The notes below the pieces were generated by a model. The model was given only the letters and a program-made list of their open reading frames with translations. It was not told the origin of the DNA and ran no database searches. Of a stretch of 41,119 nt of DNA, positions 30,288 through 41,119 are shown piece after piece. The translations under genes and the position numbers were made by a program. The stretch comes from Paraphysomonas bandaiensis (lineage: Eukaryota > Chrysophyceae), in assembly GCA_965644295.1 (NCBI GenBank), contig CBFFRP010000061.1, positions 1 to 41,119 on the forward strand, in the 5' to 3' direction. Each line of letters opens with the position of its first letter. Within the stretch, counting starts at the first letter, position 1.

Positions 30288-33200
30288 TTATACCGACTGA
30301 TTAACTTGTGGAAATTTGCTGGCAAAATCCTCGTCTACCAAGACCATTGTGGAAGAATCGAATTCTTTATGGGCAAAACAATGGATATGGTAATTATCAA
30401 GTCGGAAAGTTTGTTTAGTCAACACATTTTTAGTTGAGAGTATCCGTTTGGAACTTTATGATACCAATGTGTGAAGACAAAACGTGCCACATAAGTAATC
30501 AAATGAGAATCCGGTAACTCCAGGCTTTCATACCACAGGTCCCCGAAAACTCTTAAGTCTACATAAGCCTCATCACCTGGCTGAAAACTAGTGATAGGCT
30601 GTTTACGGATTTTTGCAATATATTCCTTTGCCTCTTTAACCGGATAAATAAGATGATATAAATATCTTTTCCTAGAACAGAAATCGGCATATGGAATAGA
30701 GTCAAAAATATCCTTACTGAATGGAATGTCACGAACATCACCATCCTGAAACTTCACAGTAAAAACTAGAGAGGTTCTGGTGTCTCTATCACCTCTGTAG
30801 TATAGAATCGTGTCAATCACATGCTGTTCATGGTCTCTGCAAGCCATGTTATACGCTGTGTCGTGATCGCCCGCAAAAAGTTTAACCTCACGCACATCGA
30901 CTTTCACAACTTGTCCTGTCACCAAATGTCTGCAATCAATGTCATTTTTATATTGAGATATGACTTTGAAAGGACCCATATAACGGTGAGACATCTTAGG
31001 ATGGACTTTAGCACCCTTGTCGAACAAAACAAGATCTCCCGGCTGATATCTGTTCTGCTTGTCGACCGGTATACCTTGGCTAGCCCGCTCTTGCACAAGA
31101 CGCTGTTGATAAGCATGCGAAGCTGCCCTGAGCTCACGAAGGTTATCATTAAAACGTTTAAGTCGTGCATGCGCATCCTGGGAAACAGAGTCAGTGTCCA
31201 CGTTAAAATAACGCTTGTCCTCCGATCCAAAAGTTAACTCAAATGGTGAGAATCCCGTCTCAGATGACACCTCAGAGTTAAGAATGTGTTGGACACTGGC
31301 GATCCAGCTAGGATCTTCAAAAACATCCTTGCGCTCTTGACGCTCGCTAGCATCATATACTAGAGCTCGTAGGTGACGTACTACCTCACCTATGATACGT
31401 TCTGAGCCATTCGCATGCCGGTTGGCTATACTGAACGTATGGCGCATTCCCATGTATTCCGTTAGCTGTTGGAATAGATCCGAAGTTAAATCCGGACCCT
31501 GGTCCGAAATCACGACGTCCGTGTGACCGTAATAGGACCAATACTTCCACACAGTATTCGCTAAATTCAAAGCCGTTACTCCTTTTACTGGTTCCAGAAA
31601 AACGAGCTTTGTGTGAAGGTTCACTATCACATTGATATGAGTGTAACCGTCCTTGCCATGTGGAGTAATCTCCACTGCATCAATTCCAATAGCACTGCGA
31701 GCCCCCGGTGGTTTTAGGTTGCGCACTATGGGAATAAGTGCTTCCTTCATGGCTAACCGGGTTTTCACGCAAGTTGGACAGTTGGATATATATTCTGCTA
31801 CTACCTGATATGGTATTCCATGCCCTGGAAAACGTTTATTGAGACGAATCCAAGTAGCTTTCCCTCCAAGATGACCTACGCGAGAGTTGTGTACCTCACG
31901 CAAGCATTCCTCACGAGATATATTCATGGAAGGTTGTTCTTGGTCACCGAGATCCGACGGGTCCATAAAATTTCCTAGGAATGAGAAATACTCAGAATCC
32001 TGACAGTCCTCTCCCAGAAAATAGGCATCATCCCACATAGAATCATCCAAGAACATGCCCGACAGATAAGCCAGTTGGTGTTCCCTGGATAACCAGTCTG
32101 CCAACCAATTCTGTGCTCCAGAAATATGTCGGATTTTAAAATTGAATGATTGCAAGAATATTCTCCATCTAACAATTTTTGGTACCTCAGACGCTTCCAT
32201 CCAGAGCAAATTGTTATGGTCAGTCTCTATAGTAAACTGTTTTCCAACTAAATAGTACGCTAATTGTTTAACCGAATAGTAGATACCATAGCCCTCCTGC
32301 TCTATAGTAGCCCATTTCATTGCTTGCTCTGAAAACTTTTTAGATATAAAGGCAATAGGTTGCAATTGAGCTTCTCCTGTTGGTAATATCTTCCGTTGAA
32401 GTAGTACCGAACCTATACCAAGCTCACTTGCATCCGTCCGTAAAATCCACTCTAACTCATAATCAGGGTAGAAGAGCTCACAAGCATCTTGTAAACCTTT
32501 TATGAAACGTTTGTACTCAGCTTCATAATCATGACGCCAAGTAGATTTATTCCAATTGAAAGATTTCTTAGTGAGGTCCGTTAAATGACCTACTAAGTCA
32601 GAATACTTTGGCGTGAAGCTGGAAAAGAAAACTCCCTTGCCTAGCAGAGATCTAGCTTGTTTAGTCGATGATGGCATGGGTATGTTTGCCAACGCTTCCT
32701 TTTTATCCGGACACACTTCATACGATTTGTGTTTGCATACATATCCGAAAAAATTAACTTTCTTAAAACCAAGCCAGCTCTTAGCCATTTTCAACTTGAT
32801 GTTTCTCTCCAGACATCTGTCAATAACTCGTTCCAACTTTTCATAAGCATCCTGGGGATCGTTGGCTAGTATTAGCATATTATCAAAGATAACGATAGCC
32901 CAGTCTGAAAAATCGGCAAATATCTCCCGAACCACCTCTTGCAGAACACCAGTAGCAGGCGCTATACCCTCTGGCATGAAATTAGGTGCAAACTGTCCCC
33001 ATGGCGTTTGAATGGACAATTTCTCGGAAGTTTCCTCATCTAAAGGTATTTGATGAAACGCATTTGTAAGATCTATATCCAAATAATATGGAAAATTAAT
33101 GATCTTGTCAAGTTCATGTTTGACATTGGGAATAGTGTAGTTTCCCACATGCATATGATCATTGATCTTAACGTAATCCCCACAAAATCGAATGTAAGGA

Positions 33201-34276
33201 GGTGTGGCCTTGGGCGCTACTACAAGACAAGAAGCCCATGGCGACCTACTCTTCCGGTAAAAATACCCACACAGACGACGAAATTCTTTCTCTGAGGCTT
33301 CCCATAGCTTCGGATTAATAGGCCTCGCCTTGGGTTTGATCCGATCCGGAAGTGTATCTTTCCACTTAATTTTTAAAGGTTCAACACCTTTTACACCAGA
33401 CCACTCATCTGGTACAAAGACTTTAACCGCTTTAGTTCGTAGGAGATGCATCACATTTGTTTGTTCCTTCATCTCACTACTAACATGGGTCTCCAACAAC
33501 TGCTCATAGTCTTTTAAAGCTTCCGCTCTAGTCTTTCCTAAGAATACCAAAGCTTCTTTAAATTGAACCGGCAATTCGGAATCCTCTTCCTCCGGTGCAA
33601 TTTGAGTACTCGCTTTAGACCATGGTTCCACTATTTGTCCATGCTCTAAACCAGACAAATCATCATGAGTCGAAATCTTCTTGGTATCACTTTCTATCTC
33701 ATAAGATGTTTGTTCAAAAGCATGCCTCATCAATTCACACATAAAGGGATACAAAGTACCAGTAAGTGCCGGCAATCCAAGTATGACATCATTATGTTTC
33801 ATGTCAATAATTAGGAAATCCCCTTTGAACTGATACTGTTTTCCATAAGGGTCAGCCAACAAAAGATTGAGTCTGACTCCTTGTGTGACTGTTTTTATAG
33901 TAGTACTATCCGCCAATACTACTCTATGATTCGCATCGTATAAAAATTCGGGGTTTAGCTCTGGCATTAAACTCTCAACCAGACCCCTAGACACATAGTT
34001 GGCTGAAAGCGCTCCCGTATCGCAAAGTACGGTGATCAATTTTTCCGAATTCTCTCTCAAATTATTGTTCATTATTAGCCTAGCTACAGTATGTGCTGAT
34101 GTCATTCTTCGCGTATTAGGAAAGCAAGCATACAGCTTAGCTTGCCCCTCGGTTTGCACAGAACACAATGCCGCCGTGAATGTAGACTCTTCAAATTGTA
34201 AGCAACAATCGTCATCCCCGTCACACCCATTAACTACACTGACATCCTGCGCTCCCCGCACGCAATGGTCCTTCCA
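30288..34276 (-). CDS. pol: Second Gypsy pol, C-terminus frameshifted
   Basis: The frame follows gag after a TGA (34279-34277) without frame change; there is no nearby ATG, and a GTG lies at 34261. It shows protease CDTGAL, RT with DIDLTNAFHQ and IFDNM (about 32876-32892) in place of YxDD, RNase H (RTDAS, TDHNNL), integrase zinc region and catalytic acids (GIDAVEI, SDQGPDL, ERIIGEV), a chromo-like segment (DTILYYRGD, DIPFSKDI) and the C-terminal domain with GDLWYESLELPD and THWYHK. The main frame stops at 30419, but the missing tail (TFRLDNYHIHC to TMVLVDEDF) continues in another frame to a stop at 30288. A one-step frameshift near 30440-30455 therefore removed about the last 45 residues. Confidence 0.9.
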
Positions 34277-36085
34277 TCAAGGTCGGGAATCACCGAAGCG
34301 ATCCCTTCTCAAGATAGAAGTTGGATTGGTTCTACCAGTGGAACCATCCTCAGCTTTCAGGAAAGCATTGAGCTTATCCCTCATCTCAACAGCCGAGGTT
34401 CTCAAGCACTGAGAATTGTGGTTGTATTTGCACTGTGGCTTGTTGCATTTCCCATACAACATCTGCCTCAGGCAACCGAATTTCTCAACTCTCGAACTCG
34501 TATCACCAGCAGGTTTATCCTGAGAAGAAGCCATAAAAGAAACCTCTTGCTCATTAACAACTGCTGTAGGATCAGGTTCCAGATCCTGCGATGAAGTAAC
34601 GTCCTTGGCTGAGCCACGACGTAAATCAATGTTACCCTCTTCATCATCTGAAGAACTGGGGTATTCGAGATTTATCTGCTCCGGACCTCGATCAAAATCC
34701 GAATCATCAGAAACATATCCATCAATGTGAGTGAGAGCATGTGAATCTCTGTTATTCCGATGATCATAGTCCTTGTAAGAAGTAGACCGCATCGGAGACG
34801 GATGTTTCTCATTATTCTTGGAAAACAAATCCCTTTTCCGTTTGTTGTACTCATCAAGTTTGTTTTTAGCCTCAATGTTAGCCTCAAACGGTAACTGACG
34901 AGCTGCTAAGCAAATCTGATAATGATCTACTAAAATGGCCGTAAATTCATCGAAAAACTCGTTCATCGTGTCAAACTGTAGTTTATTCATGCACCCAAAG
35001 ACATAACGAACATAATCCCTATCGTTCAAGTTTTTGAATAGTCTTACGAGCCCATATTCTTTGTCATCTACTCTTGGACACCAATCCTTATTAAACTCCA
35101 ACATAATGGATAACATGGTTCGAAACAAATCAATAAGTTTCAACTGTTGGAAGTAAAACTGTTCGAACGTCACAGTAGTCACTTTCTTCCACTCCATAAT
35201 CTTTATGTGTCTAAGAGAATCTCGTAGCTCCTCATAGAATCCCACACAATTAAAAACCCGAGTTTCCTTTGCAATTACACGCAGTAAGTCGGACAAATCC
35301 ATCTCTGAAATCTCCGCATGACCGAGATGATACACTTCTCTTAGATGATCTCTTAATTCTCCAGAGACAACCTTTTGTAGACGCACAGTGGTCTGTTCCT
35401 CTTCTTGAAAATCCAAGATTTGTTTGACAGCTCTAGCCACTTTAGAAAGCTTAAGTTCATTGATACGAACTTTGCAAGTTCTTTCCTCACGCATTACAAC
35501 AGTCTGTTGCACATTTGGAAGGTTGGCATTCTTCTTCAATTCCCTGAACAGCTTCCCAGGTTTCTTGCCTCCTAACAAAGCTTGAGTTCTAGTAGGGAAT
35601 TCTGAAGCCACCTGCTGATCACCATCTTCCTCAGCATTGTCATTTGACTGAGCAGTAGTAGTATCTTCCTCCTCCAACAATTCTCTTACAGACTCATCCC
35701 GCCAAGGAGTGCGATAGTGTTCCGCTAAATTATGCAGAGTAGAGTATCTCCTTGTATCACGTTTCTTTACCGGTTTCGGCAACGTGTCAGGAACTGTAGG
35801 TGTTCCTTTCGTAACTGATACATCTGCCCCTGGGATATTTTGATCTTCCCTTAAAATCGTGGGGCTCTGCGCTCTAGAGCCGACAGGTGTACCTCTACGT
35901 GAGGCTCGCTCTTCGAGTCGCGTGACTCTCAACGTTAAGTCATCTATTCTCGTATCGAATTTCCTTTCCAAGGCATCGAAACGTGCAAGAATGATTTCGA
36001 GCATTGAAGGCTCTAAATCATCCTTAACACTGCCTTCAGAACCAGAGTGGCTCTTAGGGCTACTCCTACCAACAGGAGTTTGCAT
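34277..36085 (-). CDS. gag: Second Gypsy gag with CCCH zinc finger
   Basis: The 602-residue ORF has a coiled-coil N-terminus (about residues 27-60, ILARFDALERKFDTR), a charged linker, a capsid-like helical middle, an acidic stretch, and near the C-terminus a CCCH finger, C-x8-C-x4-C-x3-H (CLRQMLYGKCNKPQCKYNH). It ends in one TGA with pol directly in frame behind it. Overall layout and the finger match the gag at 3231-4700, although sequence identity is low, so the two elements are different families of one lineage. Start ATG 36085 lies 77 bp inside the nested insertion point. Confidence 0.88.
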   Translation of the reverse strand: MQTPVGRSSPKSHSGSEGSVKDDLEPSMLEIILARFDALERKFDTRIDDLTLRVTRLEERASRRGTPVGSRAQSPTILREDQNIPGADVSVTKGTPTVPDTLPKPVKKRDTRRYSTLHNLAEHYRTPWRDESVRELLEEEDTTTAQSNDNAEEDGDQQVASEFPTRTQALLGGKKPGKLFRELKKNANLPNVQQTVVMREERTCKVRINELKLSKVARAVKQILDFQEEEQTTVRLQKVVSGELRDHLREVYHLGHAEISEMDLSDLLRVIAKETRVFNCVGFYEELRDSLRHIKIMEWKKVTTVTFEQFYFQQLKLIDLFRTMLSIMLEFNKDWCPRVDDKEYGLVRLFKNLNDRDYVRYVFGCMNKLQFDTMNEFFDEFTAILVDHYQICLAARQLPFEANIEAKNKLDEYNKRKRDLFSKNNEKHPSPMRSTSYKDYDHRNNRDSHALTHIDGYVSDDSDFDRGPEQINLEYPSSSDDEEGNIDLRRGSAKDVTSSQDLEPDPTAVVNEQEVSFMASSQDKPAGDTSSRVEKFGCLRQMLYGKCNKPQCKYNHNSQCLRTSAVEMRDKLNAFLKAEDGSTGRTNPTSILRRDRFGDSRP

Positions 36086-36162
36086 CTTCCACCTTAGTTG
36101 CTGTTACACTCTTTAGTTTATATACCCACACGATTTTTCACCTCAGAGTTACGCAGCTCCCT

Positions 36163-37693
36163 TATAGCTAACCCGAGGTATAACACCGGGTGCAGCCACT
36201 ATATATGAATAATAAGGAAATGTAAGAAAGAAGAAAGGAAAAGAAGAAGAGGAATATGTTTGTTATTAAGCCTTACAACAGCTCAGGCACCCCCAAGCTC
36301 TTATAATTAGACACCTCTAACTACGTGTTAAGGTGTAAGGCACTCTAACATAAATCTGAACAGCAAGCAGAGCACAAAATAACTCATAAAGAACCACTCA
36401 TGTTCTACAAGCTATCTAGAAGCACACAATAACATCTAGAACAATATTCTACAAAAGATTGTACAAGATTTGGTTGATTATGTGGACATATCAGTTTTCT
36501 GGAACACTCCCGTAGAATGCTATGAAGACCAACTCCAACCAACAGAGTCTCCAGCACACCAAAATGAGAATATTGTCCAATCATATGCTTGTACTCAACA
36601 ATATACCGTCACTGTACTATAGACCATATACAGATATACAACAGCACAATACTGTATACTCAGAATCATATACAGCATCATACAATCGTATATACAGAGG
36701 AGTACAAGGTCTCATACATCCCGCATACCAGAGTAGCATCCAGGAGTATACAGCAAATACAGCAAATACAGCATACGACAAAAACAACAGTTGAGAAGAG
36801 ACTGAAGATGATGATGCTCTTAACGCTCATTGCAGATACATGCCAACGCTCCATAACCAGTAAGAGATAGACGATGACACTTGGCACCCTAGTCAAGTCC
36901 ATAATGACAGACGTCCGACGCAAGTCACGGCTCCAAACATCATGAACACGAGAAGTTAGAGTCCGCTGCGCTCCACAGGAATATGAAGACCACACAGAGA
37001 GTACCAATGGCCTCATGACAAGATGAATGGACCCTCAGGTGATACAATGTGTACATATACCATACATACGTCATATTCATGTCATGTATACATGCAGATC
37101 GTGCTTATGACAAGACTTGGATCTTATACAAGCACGAGCACTATATGCCATACAGTATGCAAGTGATAAGAGTGTGATGATGGATATAGATGGTAATACA
37201 CATACATATAGAGATAGAAGAAGGTATGGATGAATGTGAATGCACTATATTGATATCTAATTCCCTCTATCTGCAGCTAGAGAAGAATTAATACCAACAC
37301 AGCATAGAGATATAAGTGTGAAGTGTAGTTAGTATGTATGCAATGATATATATGATGTATAATGTATGTCATATATGTGTGGTGTGAGTGATGTATGGTG
37401 AATGCAATATGGATATAATACGCTATGTATGAGGTGTGAGTGTGTGGTATAGGTGATACATGCATAACACTACTTCAATACAAATGCAATGATAATAATA
37501 AGCAGTGCAATCACATAGTGTAGTGTACATACAAGCATAGATATAATAATATACACAATATGTATCACCAGCAAGAGGTCTCAATCTTCCTAGCGTAGCC
37601 CATATAAGTATCCAACCATAGCCATAGCACTCACCAGTAGATAGACATCCAAATCTCACTCACAGGAGTATAGTTGAACGCCACAGCGTTACA
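36163..37693 (-). repeat. 3' LTR of the nested element
   Basis: On the minus strand it starts TGTAACGCTGTGGCG and ends GGGTTAGCTATA. Open frames inside it are duplicated exactly in the other LTR and are not genes. The segment 36197-36285 differs strongly from its counterpart. Confidence 0.92.
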
Positions 37694-37713
37694 CTACCTT
37701 TTCCACCTCTCTT
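37694..37713 (-). promoter_or_regulatory. Polypurine tract of the nested element
   Basis: The minus-strand run AAGAGAGGTGGAAAAGGTAG lies immediately before the LTR start TGTAACGC, like those of the Copia and Gypsy elements here. Confidence 0.75.
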
Positions 37714-38083
37714 ACGTAACCGCTGAAGAACAATTTGGCAGCACGGCTGCACATTACCCTCTCTCATCTCTCTCTCTCATAGTTGTTATCAAGCAATATG
37801 AACAGTCCATAGAACTCCCACACAAAAATCCCTAATGACAAGTCAAGCAAAATCATGCCCTGATGAATCTTCTAGTAGAAAATGCTCCATGATACCATAT
37901 GCTCCCGATCTCCTCTTCATAATATCTGTTAAAAATCTCTAGCTACTCAAACTCAGTAGGTGATGCACGCGCTGCAATGTAGGGGATTCCGGGGTATGAG
38001 AGTCATTGCTCCATGCACACCAAAAATCAGAGCCAGTCCGCCTAAGTCGCATCTAGAGGCTCTGTAACAGCCCAAATTGTGAA
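37714..38083. other. Non-coding 3' part of the nested element's internal region
   Basis: No open frame of note is seen. The first part (ggcagcacggctgcaca near 37737) resembles the 3' end of the Copia pol near 270-285, again tying this element to that family. Confidence 0.5.
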
Positions 38084-38704
38084 TCAACACTCTAGTCTGA
38101 CCCAAGGTGGCGGCCCAGGACCATGTTCCTCAAAAATTGCCATCACCCAAGTATAAGGCCGGATAAATCCTGGAATATTCTGGAAATCACCCATTATTCC
38201 CTGTATAGAGTCAGGGCCGACGGCCTTCTCAGTTGAGACCGAGCTGGACCTCCCGGAACTGGAACAAATCATCTCACGTTGAGAGGACCGGAGCTGCTGT
38301 ACCCCTTGAACTCGGACGTGGATAGGAAGCCGTTTAGCATTAGAAGTGGTTGTCTCTGTCCCTGGAATTGACACCCGCGAGGCGGCATTGCCATCCTCCT
38401 GAACCATAGATGCCTTAGGTTCCATACAAAGCTCCTGCTGAGGTGAACAAAACTCTTCTTGGATCTGTTCGGCCATTGCGGTGGTAGTGACCTCTGGATA
38501 AGAAACAGGCATAGCTGATGAGTTCTCTTGCATCTGTTCAGATTTCCTTATCTCCCCACATATCTTGGAGACTAAGACAAGTAGACTGATCATGTCTTGA
38601 GTTCTCTGAGAGATCCTCTGAAGACGTTGATCCAGTCTTCGTTCCAGTCTATCAAAAATCTCCTCCACATTCTTAGAGAACGTAGATATGCTGGCCAGTT
38701 CCAT
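38084..38704 (-). CDS. Coiled-coil protein of the nested non-autonomous element
   Basis: A 206-residue ORF, the only one in the internal region. Residues about 10-40 (VEEIFDRLERRLDQRLQRI) form a coiled coil like the N-termini of the two Gypsy gags; the rest is Ser/Gln/Glu-rich and ends GPPPWVRLEC. There is no zinc finger, protease or RT. It may be a truncated gag able to enter particles made by another element. No homologue is recognised, and its start is the first ATG after the leader that contains the primer-site palindrome. Confidence 0.6.
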   Translation of the reverse strand: MELASISTFSKNVEEIFDRLERRLDQRLQRISQRTQDMISLLVLVSKICGEIRKSEQMQENSSAMPVSYPEVTTTAMAEQIQEEFCSPQQELCMEPKASMVQEDGNAASRVSIPGTETTTSNAKRLPIHVRVQGVQQLRSSQREMICSSSGRSSSVSTEKAVGPDSIQGIMGDFQNIPGFIRPYTWVMAIFEEHGPGPPPWVRLEC

Positions 38705-38792
38705 GTGACGGGGACTATTGTCTTAACTTGACGTAGATATATCCTTCCAATAATGTTATCAAAATCTGCAGATTTCAAAGCTGCTTTTCGCC

Positions 38793-38804
38793 AGTAAATT
38801 TACT
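38793..38804 (-). promoter_or_regulatory. Palindromic putative primer-binding site of the nested element
   Basis: AGTAAATTTACT, identical to the palindrome at 3162-3173, straddles the boundary between the 5' LTR and the internal region. Confidence 0.5.
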
Positions 38805-40335
38805 ATAGCTAACCCGAGGTATAACACCGGGTGCAGCTTATAAACGTGAATATATGTATGTAGATATAACAATAGAAGAAAGTAATTGAGAAGATCAATG
38901 ACGTTATTATGCCTTACAAACAGCCCAGGCACCCCCAAGCTCTTATAATTAGACACCTCTAACTACGTGTTAAGGTGTAAGGCACTATAACATAAATCTG
39001 AACAGCAAGCAGAGCACAAAATAACTCATAAAGAACCACTCATGTTCTACAAGCTATCTAGAAGCACACAATAACATCTAGAACAATATTCTACAAAAGA
39101 TTGTACAAGATTTGGTTGATTATGTGGACATATCAGTTTTCTGGAACACTCCCGTAGAATGCTATGAAGACCAACTCCAACCAACAGAGTCTCCAGCACA
39201 CCAAAATGAGAATATTGTCCAATCATATGCTTGTACTCAACAATATACCGTCACTGTACTATAGACCATATACAGATATACAACAGCACAATACTGTATA
39301 CTCAGAATCATATACAGCATCATACAATCGTATATACAGAGGAGTACAAGGTCTCATACATCCCGCATACCAGAGTAGCATCCAGGAGTATACAGCAAAT
39401 ACAGCAAATACAGCATACGACAAAAACAACAGTTGAGAAGAGACTGAAGATGATGATGCTCTTAACGCTCATTGCAGATACATGCCAACGCTCCATAACC
39501 AGTAAGAGATAGACGATGACACTTGGCACCCTAGTCAAGTCCATAATGACAGACGTCCGACGCAAGTCACGGCTCCAAACATCATGAACACGAGAAGTTA
39601 GAGTCCGCTGCGCTCCACAGGAATATGAAGACCACACAGAGAGTACCAATGGCCTCATGACAAGATGAATGGACCCTCAGGTGATACAATGTGTACATAT
39701 ACCATACATACGTCATATTCATGTCATGTATACATGCAGATCGTGCTTATGACAAGACTTGGATCTTATACAAGCACGAGCACTATATGCCATACAGTAT
39801 GCAAGTGATAAGAGTGTGATGATGGATATAGATGGTAATACACATACATATAGAGATAGAAGAAGGTATGGATGAATGTGAATGCACTATATTGATATCT
39901 AATTCCCTCTATCTGCAGCTAGAGAAGAATTAATACCAACACAGCATAGAGATATAAGTGTGAAGTGTAGTTAGTATGTATGCAATGATATATATGATGT
40001 ATAATGTATGTCATATATGTGTGGTGTGAGTGATGTATGGTGAATGCAATATGGATATAATACGCTATGTATGAGGTGTGAGTGTGTGGTATAGGTGATA
40101 CATGCATAACACTACTTCAATACAAATGCAATGATAATAATAAGCAGTGCAATCACATAGTGTAGTGTACATACAAGCATAGATATAATAATATACACAA
40201 TATGTATCACCAGCAAGAGGTCTCAATCTTCCTAGCGTAGCCCATATAAGTATCCAACCATAGCCATAGCACTCACCAGTAGATAGACATCCAAATCTCA
40301 CTCACAGGAGTATAGTTGAACGCCACAGCGTTACA
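38804..40335 (-). repeat. 5' LTR of the nested element
   Basis: A 1532-bp copy of 36163-37693, followed on the plus strand by the target duplication CCCT at 40336-40339. Confidence 0.92.
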
Positions 40336-40339
40336 CCCT

Positions 40340-40622
40340 TGGCTTCAGAGACTAACACAGATCGACAAGGAGGGAATTTAAAATTCGCTCACAGGTCTCA
40401 ATGAAATAACTCAAATCCAGTCCCAAGTCCCCCGGAAGAAACTGACAAATCCACAGACCTGCGTAAGTATCCACCAAGACACCAAGACACCACTCAACAC
40501 ACTGACACAAGACACCCCTGCACAACGCACACAAGCAAGGCACACAGACAGGTCTATCTAAATGATGTGTATCAAGAATTACTCACAAGAATTCTTGTGC
40601 GAGCAAATAAGTAAATATTTAC
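40340..40622 (-). other. 5' leader of the second Gypsy
   Basis: This is the internal sequence between the 5' LTR and the nested insertion; it resumes at 36162. It contains the palindrome AGTAAATATTTACT (40610-40623) at the LTR junction and a perfect 16-bp palindrome CACAAGAATTCTTGTG (40584-40599). It is a plausible site for priming, dimerisation or packaging. Confidence 0.6.
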
Positions 40623-41119
40623 TATGACGCAACCCGGTTTGATAACCAGAATCACGGCTCGCAGTACAGGTATACCACACAAACACGCAAGTGTAAGAAC
40701 AATGTATTATTAATGCTATGACTACTCTAAGCAATAACCTAATGCCCAGTTAGTGATTTCCGCCAGAAATCACCACGCAGGTAACACCGCCAGTGCAACA
40801 AGATCGTTGGCACCAAGCACTTCGGTTAAGCCTAAACAAGTGCATAACACCATAGCATACATGTTACACCCACTCCTACTCCTCAACAACATCACAACAC
40901 CCTGCAACGTCATCACTACCCACAGAAACGTGTTTATTCTATAAACTGAATACACACAGCAACCTAGGAGTAACGTATAACCGCGTACTAATAGTACACT
41001 ACATCCTACGTTTTACTTTCTACCTAAATACCCATACAAAAACAGTATATCGCCACTTTGGTGTATTTTAGCATTCAAGAACCCAAAACCCCCAATATCC
41101 AGGTTATACGTAAATACAA
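40623..41119 (-). repeat. 5' LTR of the second Gypsy (partial)
   Basis: Identical by eye to 29092-29588; it runs off the right edge of the window. Confidence 0.92.

Larger units (their letters stand above)
36163..40335 (-). mobile_element. Non-autonomous LTR element nested in the second Gypsy leader
   Basis: Two 1.53-kb direct LTRs (36163-37693 and 38804-40335) flank a 1.11-kb internal region with one coiled-coil ORF and no pol. The target duplication CCCT (or CCCTT) is at 36159-36162 and 40336-40339. Its LTR ends resemble the Copia LTR at 1-218, so trans-mobilisation by a Copia relative is likely. The LTRs are almost identical except for about 90 bp near their 3' end. Confidence 0.9.
29092..41119 (-). 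mobile_element. Second large Gypsy LTR retrotransposon, interrupted by a nested element
   Basis: Minus-strand order from the right: 5' LTR (40623 to beyond the window), palindromic leader, nested 4.17-kb element (36163-40335), gag, pol, polypurine tract, 3' LTR (29092 to about 30115). The visible 497 bp of the two LTRs look identical by eye, so insertion is recent. The left flank GACT (29088-29091) should recur just beyond the right LTR outside the window. Confidence 0.9.

Noticed and set aside
36522-37659. Several 60-112 residue open frames on both strands, repeated at 39164-40301
   Set aside because: They are exact duplicates because they lie in the LTRs of the nested element; composition is low-complexity and TA-rich.

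Overview
The window is nuclear DNA of a eukaryote, most likely a protist or alga. It is AT-rich. The two recognisable host genes include one with twelve introns of only 36-110 bp, and most of the rest is nested transposons. No bacterial-style operon, tRNA or rRNA was seen. I cannot name the organism from this sequence.

Left part (1-11585): a minus-strand Copia retrotransposon is split by a nearly intact plus-strand Gypsy element (1953-9883). The Gypsy element has 1.21-kb LTRs and a 4-bp target duplication TTGG. Removing it restores the Copia reading frame. A decayed eukaryotic tyrosine-recombinase (Crypton-like) gene follows at about 11959-13714 on the minus strand.

Host island (14438-19899): two divergent genes are separated by about 630 bp. 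One is a 13-exon minus-strand gene for an LMBR1-type multipass membrane protein carrying two C-terminal PH domains; its splicing was worked out here and predicts 943 residues. The other is an intronless plus-strand gene for a RanBP2-type zinc finger plus ankyrin-repeat protein.

Transposon graveyard (20364-27640): a Mutator-like (MULE) fragment, a decayed plus-strand Copia gag/protease, a 5'-truncated minus-strand Gypsy copy with its LTR (same family as the left element), and the 3' end of a further Gypsy with its polypurine tract. A stretch with possible exons of an unknown gene lies at 28222-29061.

Right part (29092-41119): a second large minus-strand Gypsy element has LTRs identical over the visible 497 bp. 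Its 5' leader is interrupted by a 4.17-kb non-autonomous LTR element (36163-40335) that encodes only a coiled-coil protein. The right LTR runs off the window.

The most interesting signals are shared by different transposons here: a roughly 60-residue module common to a Copia polyprotein and a MULE transposase; a palindrome in place of a tRNA primer-binding site just inside three LTR families; gag and pol in one frame separated by a single UGA in both Gypsy elements; an IFDN reverse-transcriptase active-site motif in both; and an undescribed C-terminal pol domain present in four Gypsy copies.
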